Assembly: GCA_947572385.1 (NCBI GenBank) | Contig: CANPBX010000009.1 | Location: 1 to 64,000 of the forward strand | From: an uncultured Clostridia bacterium | Lineage (GTDB): Bacteria; Bacillota; Clostridia; Oscillospirales; Acutalibacteraceae | Length of the DNA stretch: 64,000 bases | Direction: 5' to 3' | In this document: positions 18,925-27,902 of the stretch, piece after piece | Layout: every line of letters starts with the position of its first letter | How positions within the stretch are numbered: position 1 is the stretch's first letter | Position numbers and translations under genes: made by a program | Notes under the pieces: generated by a model | Databases searched by the model: none | The model's input: only the letters and a program-made list of their open reading frames with translations | Told to the model about the DNA's origin: nothing

Positions 18925-18953
18925 TTGACAACAACTTTAAGTTGTGGTATATT
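18925..18953 (+). promoter_or_regulatory. promoter and operator O2 of the small membrane protein
   Basis: TTGACA (18925-18930), 17-base spacer, TATATT (18948-18953). The spacer is filled by the palindrome ACAACTTTAAGTTGT (18931-18945), related to O1; a repressor bound here would block polymerase. Confidence 0.75.
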
Positions 18954-18977
18954 TCTCTAAAGGAAGGAGGGCCACAT

Positions 18978-19241
18978 ATGTCTAGCCTGATAATGAGCCT
19001 GCTTGTGGGCATACCGCTGGCGCTCTTGGTGCGGGTGCTTTTCGGCCTTACCATGAAGCGGGTAATGTCCGAGAAGTGCTATAAAAAGGACTGGTTCTGG
19101 CCGGGGTTTGCCTTCGGGGCCCTGGCGCTTCTGTTCTCCCTCTCAAAGCCAGACCTAAGGCCTCGGCAGAAGGGGCCCCCGCCGGCGGATACGGATGTAT
19201 CCGAGTTTTTTACAGGGGGCGGGCGGGGGATCTTCCATTGA
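18978..19241 (+). CDS. small membrane protein under XRE control
   Basis: An 87-residue protein with two predicted membrane segments ([20 protein letters not shown] at residues 3-22; [16 protein letters not shown] near 42-57), a basic cytoplasmic loop ([12 protein letters not shown]) and a Gly/Pro-rich tail ending [15 protein letters not shown] stands 7 bases before ATG 18978. The family is not recognised. The tight pairing with a divergent XRE repressor resembles a regulated toxin or stress-induced membrane peptide, but that is only inference. Confidence 0.7.
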   Translation: MSSLIMSLLVGIPLALLVRVLFGLTMKRVMSEKCYKKDWFWPGFAFGALALLFSLSKPDLRPRQKGPPPADTDVSEFFTGGGRGIFH

Positions 19242-19304
19242 CTTTGCACATTGCCTCTTGCAGTTCCCAGCTATGCGTGTTATATTCGGCGCATTCCTTT
19301 TTTC

Positions 19305-19333
19305 TTGACACATCCCACCCAATCAGGTATAAT
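19305..19333 (+). promoter_or_regulatory. consensus sigma-A promoter of pyrB
   Basis: TTGACA (19305-19310), 17-base spacer and TATAAT (19328-19333): a perfect consensus. Transcription should start about 19340, at or next to an ATG. Confidence 0.9.
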
Positions 19334-19348
19334 TTAATAATGAACACA

Positions 19349-19378
19349 GCCGCGGGTTATGTTGCCCGCGGCTTTTTC
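19349..19378 (+). terminator. leader terminator (attenuator) before pyrB
   Basis: Perfect stem GCCGCGGG/CCCGCGGC (19349-19356 with 19365-19372) followed by TTTTTC. It begins about 10 bases after the predicted transcription start and 40 bases before the pyrB ribosome site, so it must be bypassed for pyrB expression. No PyrR-type binding loop was recognised. Confidence 0.8.
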
Positions 19379-19417
19379 TGTAAAATGCACCATATACCCA
19401 GGAAAGGCGGTAAATAT

Positions 19418-20350
19418 ATGCGTCACCTTATAGACCCACTGGATTTTAACATGGAGGAGACCGGCAGGCTTTTGGAGCTTGCAGCCGGTATCCTTCAAAG
19501 GCCCGGGGACTATGCCCACTGCTGCGACGGCAAGATCCTTGCCACCCTGTTCTTCGAGCCCAGCACCCGGACCAGGCTCAGCTTCGAGTCTGCCATGCTG
19601 CGCCTTGGCGGGCAGGTCTTAGGCTTCTCCTCGGCAGGAAGCAGCTCTGCCTCAAAGGGTGAGAGCGTCGCGGACACCATACGCATGATATCCGGCTATG
19701 CCGATATCGCCGCCATGCGGCACTTTAAGGAGGGGGCTCCCTTTGTTGCCGCCCGGTACTCAAAAATACCCGTTGTGAACGCCGGCGACGGCGGGCACCA
19801 GCACCCCACCCAGACCCTCACAGACCTTTTCACGATCAGGAGAAAGCGTGGGGAGATAGGGAACCTCACCATAGGCCTGTGCGGCGACCTGAAATTCGGC
19901 CGCACGGTGCACTCGCTGATAAAGTCCCTGGTGCGGTATGAAAACGTGCGCTTCGTGCTCATCTCTCCCGAGGAGCTGCGCACGCCGGGGTACATTGTGA
20001 AGGAGGTGCTCGAGCCCTCCGGCCACTCCTTTAACGAGGCCCGCAAGATCGAGGAGGTCATGCCCGAGCTGGACGTGCTCTATATGACCCGTGTCCAGCG
20101 GGAGCGCTTCTTCAACGAGGAGGACTACGTGCGCCTTAAGGACTCCTATATCCTCACCCCAGAAAAGCTCAAAAGCGCCAAAAAGGACCTGGTGATAATG
20201 CACCCGCTCCCCAGGGTCAACGAGATTGACAAGCTCGTGGACGAGGACCCCAGGGCTATGTACTTCGAGCAGGCCAGGGGCGGCGTGTTCGTCAGGATGG
20301 CGCTGATACTGGCGCTTTTGGGGTTGGAGCCGGAGGTTCTTGATCCATAA
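19418..20350 (+). CDS. pyrB: aspartate carbamoyltransferase catalytic subunit
   Basis: Catalyses carbamoyl phosphate + aspartate to carbamoyl aspartate, the committed step of pyrimidine synthesis. The 310-residue protein has the carbamoyl-phosphate loop [12 protein letters not shown], the [16 protein letters not shown] motif and the [11 protein letters not shown] motif near the end. The start is ATG 19418 behind AGGAAAGGCGG; an in-frame ATG at 19340 would add 26 residues encoded across the leader hairpin and is unlikely to be the normal start. A solute-binding protein gene separates it from its regulatory partner pyrI. Confidence 0.96.
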   Translation: MRHLIDPLDFNMEETGRLLELAAGILQRPGDYAHCCDGKILATLFFEPSTRTRLSFESAMLRLGGQVLGFSSAGSSSASKGESVADTIRMISGYADIAAMRHFKEGAPFVAARYSKIPVVNAGDGGHQHPTQTLTDLFTIRRKRGEIGNLTIGLCGDLKFGRTVHSLIKSLVRYENVRFVLISPEELRTPGYIVKEVLEPSGHSFNEARKIEEVMPELDVLYMTRVQRERFFNEEDYVRLKDSYILTPEKLKSAKKDLVIMHPLPRVNEIDKLVDEDPRAMYFEQARGGVFVRMALILALLGLEPEVLDP

Positions 20351-20383
20351 ATATTTTTAATAAAAACAAAGGAGAAAACCAAA

Positions 20384-21748
20384 ATGAAAAAACTTACCGC
20401 CACACTGCTGTCCCTGCTTATGCTTATCGCCGCCCTGGGCGGGTGCAAGGCCAAGGACGCGGAGGAGAGCCGCGCGCCGGAGGGCAGTGGGGCGGAGCCT
20501 TTGCGGGTGTTTATTGACGTGGAATTCGGAAGTAATGTGTTTATATCTGTCCGGGAGTTTCTAAGGGACTATGAAGCCGAAACCACAAATGGCGGCAAGA
20601 CCAAATACAAGAGCTTCCAGGCCGTGATAGAGGAGCTGGGCGGGCCGGAGGATATAGAGCTGGAGTTTGCCTCCAAATGCGGCGACGAGCGGGACGCTTA
20701 TATGACGGCCCTTCGCACGGAGATAATGGCCGGCAAAGGCCCGGACGTATTCGTGACCCTTTCCGGCTATGGCAACCACTGGGATGACGCGTCCCTTTCC
20801 AAGCTCTGCCGGGAGGACTCGCTGTTCCAGTTTCCGAAGCAGGCCATGGAGCGCAATATGTTTCTGCCCTTAGACGATTATATTGAAAAGGCCCGGTTCA
20901 TGGAGTGGGACAAGCTGACCACGATTATTATGGAGACCGGGAAAAATGAGCATGGACAGCTCCTGCTGCCCATGACTTATACGGTGCCGGTCGCTACCTT
21001 CAAAAGCGAGGATATCGATTTCAGGCTTGACGGCAATACCGGGCTTACCTGGAGGGATATGCTGTCAGGCCCGCCGGAGCTGGTGGTCTCGGCAGCAAAG
21101 TCCCACGCATCTATGCAGAGCGCGGCCCTCTACCCCATCGTGGACTATAAGAAGGACGAGCTCGCCATAACCGAGGAGGAGCTTTTAGACTACGTCACCT
21201 CACGGAAAGACGCATACGAACAGTGCAAGGAAATGAAGTTCCCCGAGGGCTCTATAAGCTGCCTTATGCCCCTTAACTGGTTCGACGATGAGTACGGCTC
21301 TGAAAACCGGCTTACCATGGCGCCCCTTTTCTCCCGCAGCGGCGGCTACTCCGCCGTTGTCACCAGCTTTATCGGGATAAATGTCAACACAAACCGTCCT
21401 GACGACGCGTTCTTCATAGTTGACTACCTCATGAGCAAGGAAGCCCAGCAGTCAAAGCTCTACACCCACATGACCTGGGGGAACGCCGTCCCCACCATGG
21501 AGGGCCTGCTGTCCGGCCGGGGCAATGGGATAAGCGATGGCGACAGCAAATATCATTATATGTCGGAAAACCTCTACTCTGAGTTCGAGAAACTCCGGGC
21601 AAATATATCCGGCGCAGACTTCTACACACCCCTGGACGCGGAGTTTTTTGAGCTGGAGGGTGAGCTCTATGACGGGCCCTCGAAGCCGGTGGAGGAACTG
21701 GTACATAATATGTATATGCGCATGAATATGATGCTTGCCGAATCATAA
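20384..21748 (+). CDS. extracellular solute-binding lipoprotein inserted between pyrB and pyrI
   Basis: A 454-residue ABC-type solute-binding protein of the family-1 (sugar-like) fold. The signal peptide ends in LGGC (lipobox, Cys near residue 21). Features include MAGKGPDVFVTLSGYGNHWD in the N-lobe and DDAFFIVDYLMSKEAQQSKL in the C-lobe, as in ABC sugar binders. No permease or ATPase gene is nearby, so the transporter partner is unknown. It lies 33 bases after pyrB and 17 before pyrI, so it must share their transcript. A decayed paralogue sits inside the rnf operon at 46428-47304. Confidence 0.85.
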   Translation: MKKLTATLLSLLMLIAALGGCKAKDAEESRAPEGSGAEPLRVFIDVEFGSNVFISVREFLRDYEAETTNGGKTKYKSFQAVIEELGGPEDIELEFASKCGDERDAYMTALRTEIMAGKGPDVFVTLSGYGNHWDDASLSKLCREDSLFQFPKQAMERNMFLPLDDYIEKARFMEWDKLTTIIMETGKNEHGQLLLPMTYTVPVATFKSEDIDFRLDGNTGLTWRDMLSGPPELVVSAAKSHASMQSAALYPIVDYKKDELAITEEELLDYVTSRKDAYEQCKEMKFPEGSISCLMPLNWFDDEYGSENRLTMAPLFSRSGGYSAVVTSFIGINVNTNRPDDAFFIVDYLMSKEAQQSKLYTHMTWGNAVPTMEGLLSGRGNGISDGDSKYHYMSENLYSEFEKLRANISGADFYTPLDAEFFELEGELYDGPSKPVEELVHNMYMRMNMMLAES

Positions 21749-21765
21749 AAAGGAGGAACTGAAAA

Positions 21766-22191
21766 ATGCTAAACATCGACAGCATAGAAAACGGAATAGT
21801 TATCGACCACATCACCGCCGGGCGGGGTATGCGGGTGTATGAGCTTCTGGACCTTCAGAAGCTGGACACCTGCGTGGCCATAATACGCAATGCCCGCAGC
21901 AGCAAGTTCGGCAAAAAGGACATAATCAAGATAGAGGGCCTGACGGACATAGACCTGGACGTGCTGGGCTTTATAGACGACCACGCCACTGTCTGCGTTA
22001 TCCGGGACGGGGAGCTCATCGAGAAGAAACAGCCCAAGCTGCCGAAGAAGCTTGTGAATATCGTCAGCTGCAAGAATCCCCGGTGCATAACCAGCGTGGA
22101 GGACGTGGACCAGGTGTTCACCCTCTGCGACGGCGAGCGGCACCGCTACCGCTGCCAATACTGCGAGCAGGTGCTGGAGGAGGCGCGGTAA
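21766..22191 (+). CDS. pyrI: aspartate carbamoyltransferase regulatory subunit
   Basis: A 141-residue allosteric chain that binds CTP/ATP and holds PyrB trimers together. The N-terminal effector domain starts IENGIVIDHITAGRGMRVYE; the C-terminal zinc domain has four cysteines in CKNPRC and CQYC. AAGGAGG precedes ATG 21766. In other bacteria pyrI follows pyrB directly; here a lipoprotein gene intervenes. Presence of PyrI implies end-product feedback inhibition of the pathway. Confidence 0.95.
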   Translation: MLNIDSIENGIVIDHITAGRGMRVYELLDLQKLDTCVAIIRNARSSKFGKKDIIKIEGLTDIDLDVLGFIDDHATVCVIRDGELIEKKQPKLPKKLVNIVSCKNPRCITSVEDVDQVFTLCDGERHRYRCQYCEQVLEEAR

Positions 22192-22219
22192 GCTTAGATC
22201 TATTTAAGGGGGCGAGGTA

Positions 22220-25200
22220 ATGAAGTGGACGGACAGCCAGTGGGACGCGATAGAAGCAAGGAGGGGTACGGTGCTGGTGGCGGCGGCGGCAGGCTCCGGC
22301 AAGACTGCCGTGCTTGTGCAGCGGGCCATAGAGCGGCTTATAGACGAGCATGACCCAACTCCCGCCAACCGCCTTCTGATAGTCACCTTCACCAAGGCGG
22401 CGGCGGCTGAAATGCGGGCGAGGCTCGAAGGGCGGCTCTATGAGCTTCTCCGGGAGGACCCGGGCAACCGGCTCCTGCGCCGCCAGAGCATACTGCTGCA
22501 CCAGGCCCATATCGGCACGGTGGACAGCTTCTGCGCGGAGATGGTGCGGGAGTTCTTCCACCTTTTAGAGATATCCCCCGACTTCAAGATACTCTCAGAC
22601 AAGCGGGAACAGGAGCTTATGAACGAGTCCCTTGAGGAAGCCCTGTCCGCCGCCTATGATAATGGCTCCGTGCAGGAGCTCTCCGACGCCTTCGCCGCCG
22701 AGCGGGACGACCGCCGGATCACAGGCATGGTGCTGACCCTCTATCGCTTTATGCAGAGCCACCCCTTCCCGGAGAAATGGCTGAACGAGAAAATAGACAT
22801 GTACTTCGCCGGGGACGGCTCCCCCTGGGAGCGGGTCATCCTGGAGTATGCCGCCGGCGCCGCCGAACACGCCGCCGCCCTGCTGGAGCGGGCCCTCTGC
22901 CTCTGCCAGGGCAGCGGCGCTGTGGAGGAGAGCTTCGCCCCTGTCATGTCTGCGGACCGGGAGGCCTGCCTTGCCCTGTGCGGCGCCGCCCGGGAGGGCA
23001 GCTGGGACCTTGCCTCACAGCTCCAAAGCTGCTGGGCCCCTGCAAGGCGCAAACGGCTGCCAAAGGGCGCAGGAGACGACCCGCTCGTCCCAAGGCTTGA
23101 GGCGGTGCGGGGTGAGGTCAAGAAGATACTCTCCGGCCTCAGCCGCTGCCTGTCCGCCCCAAGTTCCGCCTGCCGTGAGGAGCTCATAAAGGCCGGACCA
23201 CTGCTGAAAAGCCTCGGGGAGCTGACCCTGGCCTTTACAGGCTGCTATTCTGAAAAGAAGCGGCAGAAAGGCTTTCTTGATTACAGCGACCTTGAGCACT
23301 GCGCCATACGCCTCTTTGTCCGGGAGGACGGCTCCCCCACCCCCGCCGCCCTGGAGGTTGGCGGCAGGTTTGACGAGATAATGATAGACGAGTACCAGGA
23401 TATAAACGAGGTCCAGGACAGTATCTTTCGGTCGGTGTCCAGGGAGGGCAAAAACCTCTTTATGGTGGGCGACGTGAAGCAGAGTATTTACGGCTTCAGG
23501 CGCGCCATGCCCGAGATATTCCTGCGCTGCCGCAGGGCCTTCGCAAAGTACAGCCGGACCGGGCCCGGCTACCCCACCTATATCGTCCTCGACAGGAACT
23601 TCCGCTCCCGGCAGGAGGTCACGGACGCGGTAAACTTCGTCTTCTCCCAGCTTATGAGCCGTGACGCCGGGGATATCGACTATACCGGAGAGGAGCGCCT
23701 GGTTTACGGCGCGGACTTTGGCCCCAAGCCCGGCTGTGAGACCGAGGCCTGCTTCATCTCCCGGGGCAAGGCGCCAGCCGAGACCGCCGAGGCCTCATAT
23801 ATCGCCAAAAGGATAAGGGAGCTTATAGACAGCGGCTTCACCGTCAGCGAAGGGGACACGGAGCGCCCCGCTGCCTTCGGGGACTTCTGTATTTTGCTGA
23901 GAAGCGCCAACAAGCACGCCCATGTGTACGCCAGCGAATTAAAGCGCCTGGGGATACCTGCAAGGGCCACTGTAAGCGGGGGCTTCTTTGCCGCCGCGGA
24001 GATACAGACCATGCTGTCCCTTCTGAGGGTGATAGACAACCCCAACCAGGACATACCCCTTCTGGCCCTGCTCATGAGCCCCCTGTACGGCTTCTCTGCC
24101 GACGATGCCGCCAGGCTTAGGGCAGGGAATAAGGACGCCTCTGTATACGTCTCCCTTACGGGTGCGGCTGAGAGGGACCCCCGCTGCAGGAGGGCCATAG
24201 AGGAGCTTGCCGCCCTTCGGAGCCTGGCCGCCACAATGCCCGCCGACGGCTTTCTCACCATGCTCTACACCCGCACCGGCTATACCGACATGGTCCTCGC
24301 CATGGACGAGGGCTCAGGCAGGCTTGCCAACCTGCATTTGCTGCAAAGGTATGCCCAGGAGTATGAGGGCTCCGGGTACCACGGGCTGTCGGGCTTTGTG
24401 CGCTTTCTGGACCGGCTCCGGGACTCCGGCACGGATTTGCAGGCCGCCGAGCTCCAGCCCAGCGGCGGGGACGCGGTGAATATTATGAGCATACACAAGT
24501 CCAAGGGCCTGCAGTTCCCTGTATGTATAGTTGCAGGCTGCGGCAGGCAGTTCGCCGGGGACCAGGCCGAGGAGGTCCTTCTTCACCCGGAGCTGGGCCT
24601 GGGCGTGAAGCTCCGGGACAGCCGGGGCGTGGCAAAGTTCACCACCACCGCCCGGGAGGCCATCGCCCTTGAGACCGCCCGCTCCAACGCCGCCGAGGAG
24701 CTTCGGGTGCTCTACGTGGCCATGACCCGGGCCCAGGAGAAGCTTATCATGGTCTCCTCCGCCCCGGACATGGCCCAGAGCCTGCAGAAGGCCGCTATGG
24801 AGGCGGGGGGCCCCAGGGTGTCCCCCTTCACCGTGCGCAGGTCAAAGAGCGCCGCCCACTGGCTCATGCTCTGTGCCCTGCGCCACCCGGACGGCGGGGA
24901 GCTGCGTGAGCTTGCCGGTATGGAGGAGGGCGTGCTAAGCTCCGGCAGCTGCGCGCCCTGGAAAATATCCCTCACCGAATATGAGCCCGCGGAGGCCGCC
25001 GAAGCCCCCATAGAGCAGCAGGCGGCAGCGCCGGACCCCAGGCTCTACGCCGCCCTTAAGGCCCAGGCCGCTTTCCGGTACCCGTATTCGGATGTGCTGG
25101 ACGTGCCCGCAAAGGTCTCCGCCTCAAAGCTGGCTGCACAGCAGGGGGGCTCCCGGGAGCTGAATCTCACCCGGCCCGCCTGGACGGGGCAGCAGGGCAT

Positions 25201-25726
25201 GACCCCCGCCCAGCGGGGCATAGCCCTTCACGAGTTCATGCAGTTCGCCGACTTCCCCGCCGCCGCCAGGGACCCTAAGGCCGAGATACAGCGCCTGTCG
25301 GACCAGCTTTACCTCACACCCGAGCAGGCAGGCGCAGTAGAGGTAAAGCGCGTGCGGGCATTTTTCAGCAGCCCCCTGGGACAAAGGGTGCTGGCCTCCC
25401 CCCAGGTGGAAAAGGAACGGCGCTTCACCGCCGTGATACCCGCCGGCATGGCCCAGCCCGGGACTCCCGCCGGGGACGAGCCCGTGGTGCTCCAGGGCTC
25501 GGTGGACTGTACATTTATAGAGAACGGCAGGCTCAATATCATAGATTTTAAGACAGACCGGGTGGAGGACATGGAGGAGCTCTGGCGGCGGTATATCCTG
25601 CAGCTCAGGCTTTACGCCTACGCCATGAGGGAGGTCACTGGCCTTGCGATCGGCGAAATGTTCCTCTATTCCACCTGGCTGAGCGAGGGGAGTGGAAAGC
25701 TGTATGATGAAACAGAAACTTCATGA
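22220..25726 (+). CDS. addA: ATP-dependent helicase/nuclease subunit A
   Basis: AddA of the AddAB (RecBCD-equivalent) double-strand-break repair enzyme, 1168 residues. The UvrD-type helicase has Walker A VAAAAGSGKTAVLVQRAI (about residues 18-35), the DEYQD box in IMIDEYQDINEVQDSIF (about 385), VMNIMSIHKSKGLQFPV-like motif V and LRVLYVAMTRAQEKL motif VI. The C-terminal RecB-type nuclease shows GIALHEFMQFADF, VDCTFIENGRLNIIDFKTD and QLRLYAYAM. addB, normally adjacent upstream, is absent from this window. It starts 28 bases after pyrI and overlaps the next gene by 23 bases. Confidence 0.95.
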   Translation: MKWTDSQWDAIEARRGTVLVAAAAGSGKTAVLVQRAIERLIDEHDPTPANRLLIVTFTKAAAAEMRARLEGRLYELLREDPGNRLLRRQSILLHQAHIGTVDSFCAEMVREFFHLLEISPDFKILSDKREQELMNESLEEALSAAYDNGSVQELSDAFAAERDDRRITGMVLTLYRFMQSHPFPEKWLNEKIDMYFAGDGSPWERVILEYAAGAAEHAAALLERALCLCQGSGAVEESFAPVMSADREACLALCGAAREGSWDLASQLQSCWAPARRKRLPKGAGDDPLVPRLEAVRGEVKKILSGLSRCLSAPSSACREELIKAGPLLKSLGELTLAFTGCYSEKKRQKGFLDYSDLEHCAIRLFVREDGSPTPAALEVGGRFDEIMIDEYQDINEVQDSIFRSVSREGKNLFMVGDVKQSIYGFRRAMPEIFLRCRRAFAKYSRTGPGYPTYIVLDRNFRSRQEVTDAVNFVFSQLMSRDAGDIDYTGEERLVYGADFGPKPGCETEACFISRGKAPAETAEASYIAKRIRELIDSGFTVSEGDTERPAAFGDFCILLRSANKHAHVYASELKRLGIPARATVSGGFFAAAEIQTMLSLLRVIDNPNQDIPLLALLMSPLYGFSADDAARLRAGNKDASVYVSLTGAAERDPRCRRAIEELAALRSLAATMPADGFLTMLYTRTGYTDMVLAMDEGSGRLANLHLLQRYAQEYEGSGYHGLSGFVRFLDRLRDSGTDLQAAELQPSGGDAVNIMSIHKSKGLQFPVCIVAGCGRQFAGDQAEEVLLHPELGLGVKLRDSRGVAKFTTTAREAIALETARSNAAEELRVLYVAMTRAQEKLIMVSSAPDMAQSLQKAAMEAGGPRVSPFTVRRSKSAAHWLMLCALRHPDGGELRELAGMEEGVLSSGSCAPWKISLTEYEPAEAAEAPIEQQAAAPDPRLYAALKAQAAFRYPYSDVLDVPAKVSASKLAAQQGGSRELNLTRPAWTGQQGMTPAQRGIALHEFMQFADFPAAARDPKAEIQRLSDQLYLTPEQAGAVEVKRVRAFFSSPLGQRVLASPQVEKERRFTAVIPAGMAQPGTPAGDEPVVLQGSVDCTFIENGRLNIIDFKTDRVEDMEELWRRYILQLRLYAYAMREVTGLAIGEMFLYSTWLSEGSGKLYDETETS

Positions 25727-27881
25727 GGGCTGGACCCTGGAAATGCCCGGCGGCAGGCCCTGGACCTATGGCCAGCATATCACCTATGCCCGCCGCTTTA
25801 CCCCGGACGAGGGTATGCTGGACTGCGGTGAGCTTGTCCTGCGCCTTGGCTCCACAGGCGGTATAGCCTGTATCACCCTTAACGGCACCCCGCTTACGGA
25901 CTTGGATGTGCCCGCCCCCCATGAGCTCACAGTGACATGCCTTGTGCATAAGGGCATAAACACCCTGCTTATATCCATTCGCCCCGGGCGCATCCTGGAG
26001 CCCCGCCCTGATATCTCCCTGCCGGTAACACTATTGGGCCTGGAGGGTGCGCGGATAGAGGACGTGCGCATGACCCAGGCCCTCCTTGACGGCAGCATAC
26101 AGCTCCGCCTTGGGGTAAGCGCCGTCTCCTCCGGCGATCTTGAGCTTGCCGCCTCCCTCACAGACCCCCGGGGTACTGTGACCGATTTCCCCAGCCTCCC
26201 CATGCTCCTCACCATAGAGGACCCCCAGCTCTGGTGGCCCCGGGGCTATGGCGGACAGCCCCTCTACACCGTCCGCGTTGAGGCAAAGCTCGATGGCAGG
26301 GTCGTGGACTCCTGGGAGCGCAGGATCGGCCTGCGCACGGCCTCGGTGTCCATAGAGAAGGACGAGTACGGCGAGAGCTTCGCCCACGAGATAAACGGCG
26401 TAAAAATCTTCGCCATGGGCGCGGTCTATGCCCCCGAGGAGAACATCTTATCCCGGCCCACCCCTCAGAGCACCCGCCGCCTGCTGGAGGACGCCGCCCT
26501 TGCAAACTTCAACTGCATAAGGGTCCGGGGCAGCGGCTGCTATCCCGACGACTCCTTCTACGACGCCTGCGACGAGCTGGGACTGATGGTCTGGCAGGAC
26601 TTTATGTTCTCCGATCCCGGCTATGAGCTCACGCCGGATCTTGCCGATAATGTCAGAAGGGAGGTCCGGGACAATGTCACCCGCCTTAAGCACCACCCCT
26701 CTATAGTCCTCTGGTGCGGCAATGACCGGCTGGAGCTCTCCTCCGCCGCAGGCGGAACAACGCCCCGGCAGAGAGCCGACTATATCCGGCTCTTTGAGTA
26801 CATTATACCCACCCAGCTCAAAGAGCTGGACCGCGACGCATTCTATTGGCCCTCAAGCCCCTCCTCAGGGGGCGGCTTCGATGAGCCGGACAGCTTAAAC
26901 AGCGGCGACGCCCACCCAAAGTGTTCCAACCGAAGCGGCCCCGGGCGCTACGTCTCGGCCTTCGGCACCCCCTCATGCCCCTGCCTGCCCACAGTGGAGA
27001 GCTTCACTAAGCCATCGGAGCGCAACCTATTCTCCCGGGCCATGGAGGAGCACTCGGAATCCCCGGGCCATACGGCCCATATCATGGCAAATATCCAGCG
27101 GCACTACCTCTGCCCCACCTCCTTCGACACCCTTATCTATGCCTCCCAGCTGGCACAGGCCGAAATACTCCGCTCTGCCGCCCAGCACTACCGGCAGCAC
27201 CGGGGCCGCTGTATGGGGGCCCTGTTCAGGCAGCTTAACGACAGCCGCCCTGAGATCTCCTGCTCCTCTATGGACTGCTTCGGGCGCTGGAAGGCCCTGC
27301 ACTACTTTGCCAGGCGCTTCTTTGAGCCCCTCCTGCTCTCCTGTGAGGAGCCGGGTATGCCCGCCCAAAGCCCGGATACCGGCGCCGGGCCCTCTGATAC
27401 GGAGAAAGGCGTGCGCCTCTGTGTCACCAACGATACCCTGTCCCCCCGCACGGTGCTTATAAAGTGGGCCCTGCGCAACAGCCACAGCCGCGTCATAAGG
27501 GAGGAGACTATCTCCCTCACCGTGCCCCCCCTGCAGAGCGCCCGGCTCGACCGGGTTCCCCTGCCTGAAGCAGACATTTTCAGGGACTTTGTGAGCTATG
27601 CCCTCTATGAAAAGGGCGTGCCTGTTAGCTTCGGGACGGCCCTTTTTGTCCCGCCCAAGTACTACAGCTTCCAGGACCCCCAGCTCCAGTGCCGTCTCGA
27701 GGGCGGTGAAATTATAGTCTCCTCCAGATCCTTCGCCCGGGGCGTAGAGATACGCAATGCCGCAGAAGACCTGATACTCAGCGACAACTATTTCGACATG
27801 CTCCCCGGCGAGCGCCGTATAAAGATACTCCGCGGCAGTCCCCAAAGCCTGAGGCTCCGCAGCGTGTACGATATAAAATAG
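25704..27881 (+). CDS. GH2 beta-mannosidase homologue lacking both catalytic glutamates
   Basis: A 725-residue protein with GH2 beta-mannosidase architecture: N-terminal jelly roll (residues 1-150), immunoglobulin-like domain ending WPRGYGGQPLYTVRVEA, and a TIM barrel with FNCIRVRGSGCYPDDSFYDA and MVWQDFMFSDPGYELTPD. The family acid/base motif GNNE is GNDR here (R342), and the nucleophile motif SEFG is SAFG (A419), so both catalytic glutamates are absent and glycosidase activity is not expected. No signal peptide is seen. The start is ATG 25704 (or 25707), overlapping addA by 23 bases. It may be a carbohydrate-binding or scaffold pseudoenzyme. Confidence 0.85.
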   Translation: MMKQKLHEGWTLEMPGGRPWTYGQHITYARRFTPDEGMLDCGELVLRLGSTGGIACITLNGTPLTDLDVPAPHELTVTCLVHKGINTLLISIRPGRILEPRPDISLPVTLLGLEGARIEDVRMTQALLDGSIQLRLGVSAVSSGDLELAASLTDPRGTVTDFPSLPMLLTIEDPQLWWPRGYGGQPLYTVRVEAKLDGRVVDSWERRIGLRTASVSIEKDEYGESFAHEINGVKIFAMGAVYAPEENILSRPTPQSTRRLLEDAALANFNCIRVRGSGCYPDDSFYDACDELGLMVWQDFMFSDPGYELTPDLADNVRREVRDNVTRLKHHPSIVLWCGNDRLELSSAAGGTTPRQRADYIRLFEYIIPTQLKELDRDAFYWPSSPSSGGGFDEPDSLNSGDAHPKCSNRSGPGRYVSAFGTPSCPCLPTVESFTKPSERNLFSRAMEEHSESPGHTAHIMANIQRHYLCPTSFDTLIYASQLAQAEILRSAAQHYRQHRGRCMGALFRQLNDSRPEISCSSMDCFGRWKALHYFARRFFEPLLLSCEEPGMPAQSPDTGAGPSDTEKGVRLCVTNDTLSPRTVLIKWALRNSHSRVIREETISLTVPPLQSARLDRVPLPEADIFRDFVSYALYEKGVPVSFGTALFVPPKYYSFQDPQLQCRLEGGEIIVSSRSFARGVEIRNAAEDLILSDNYFDMLPGERRIKILRGSPQSLRLRSVYDIK

Positions 27882-27902
27882 CCCTCAGAAAGGAGCGCAA
27901 GC

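Noticed and set aside
19340..19417. Using ATG 19340 as the pyrB start
   Set aside because: It has no ribosome site, the added residues come from a terminator hairpin, and PyrB families begin at the [10 protein letters not shown] region; kept only as a possible leader.
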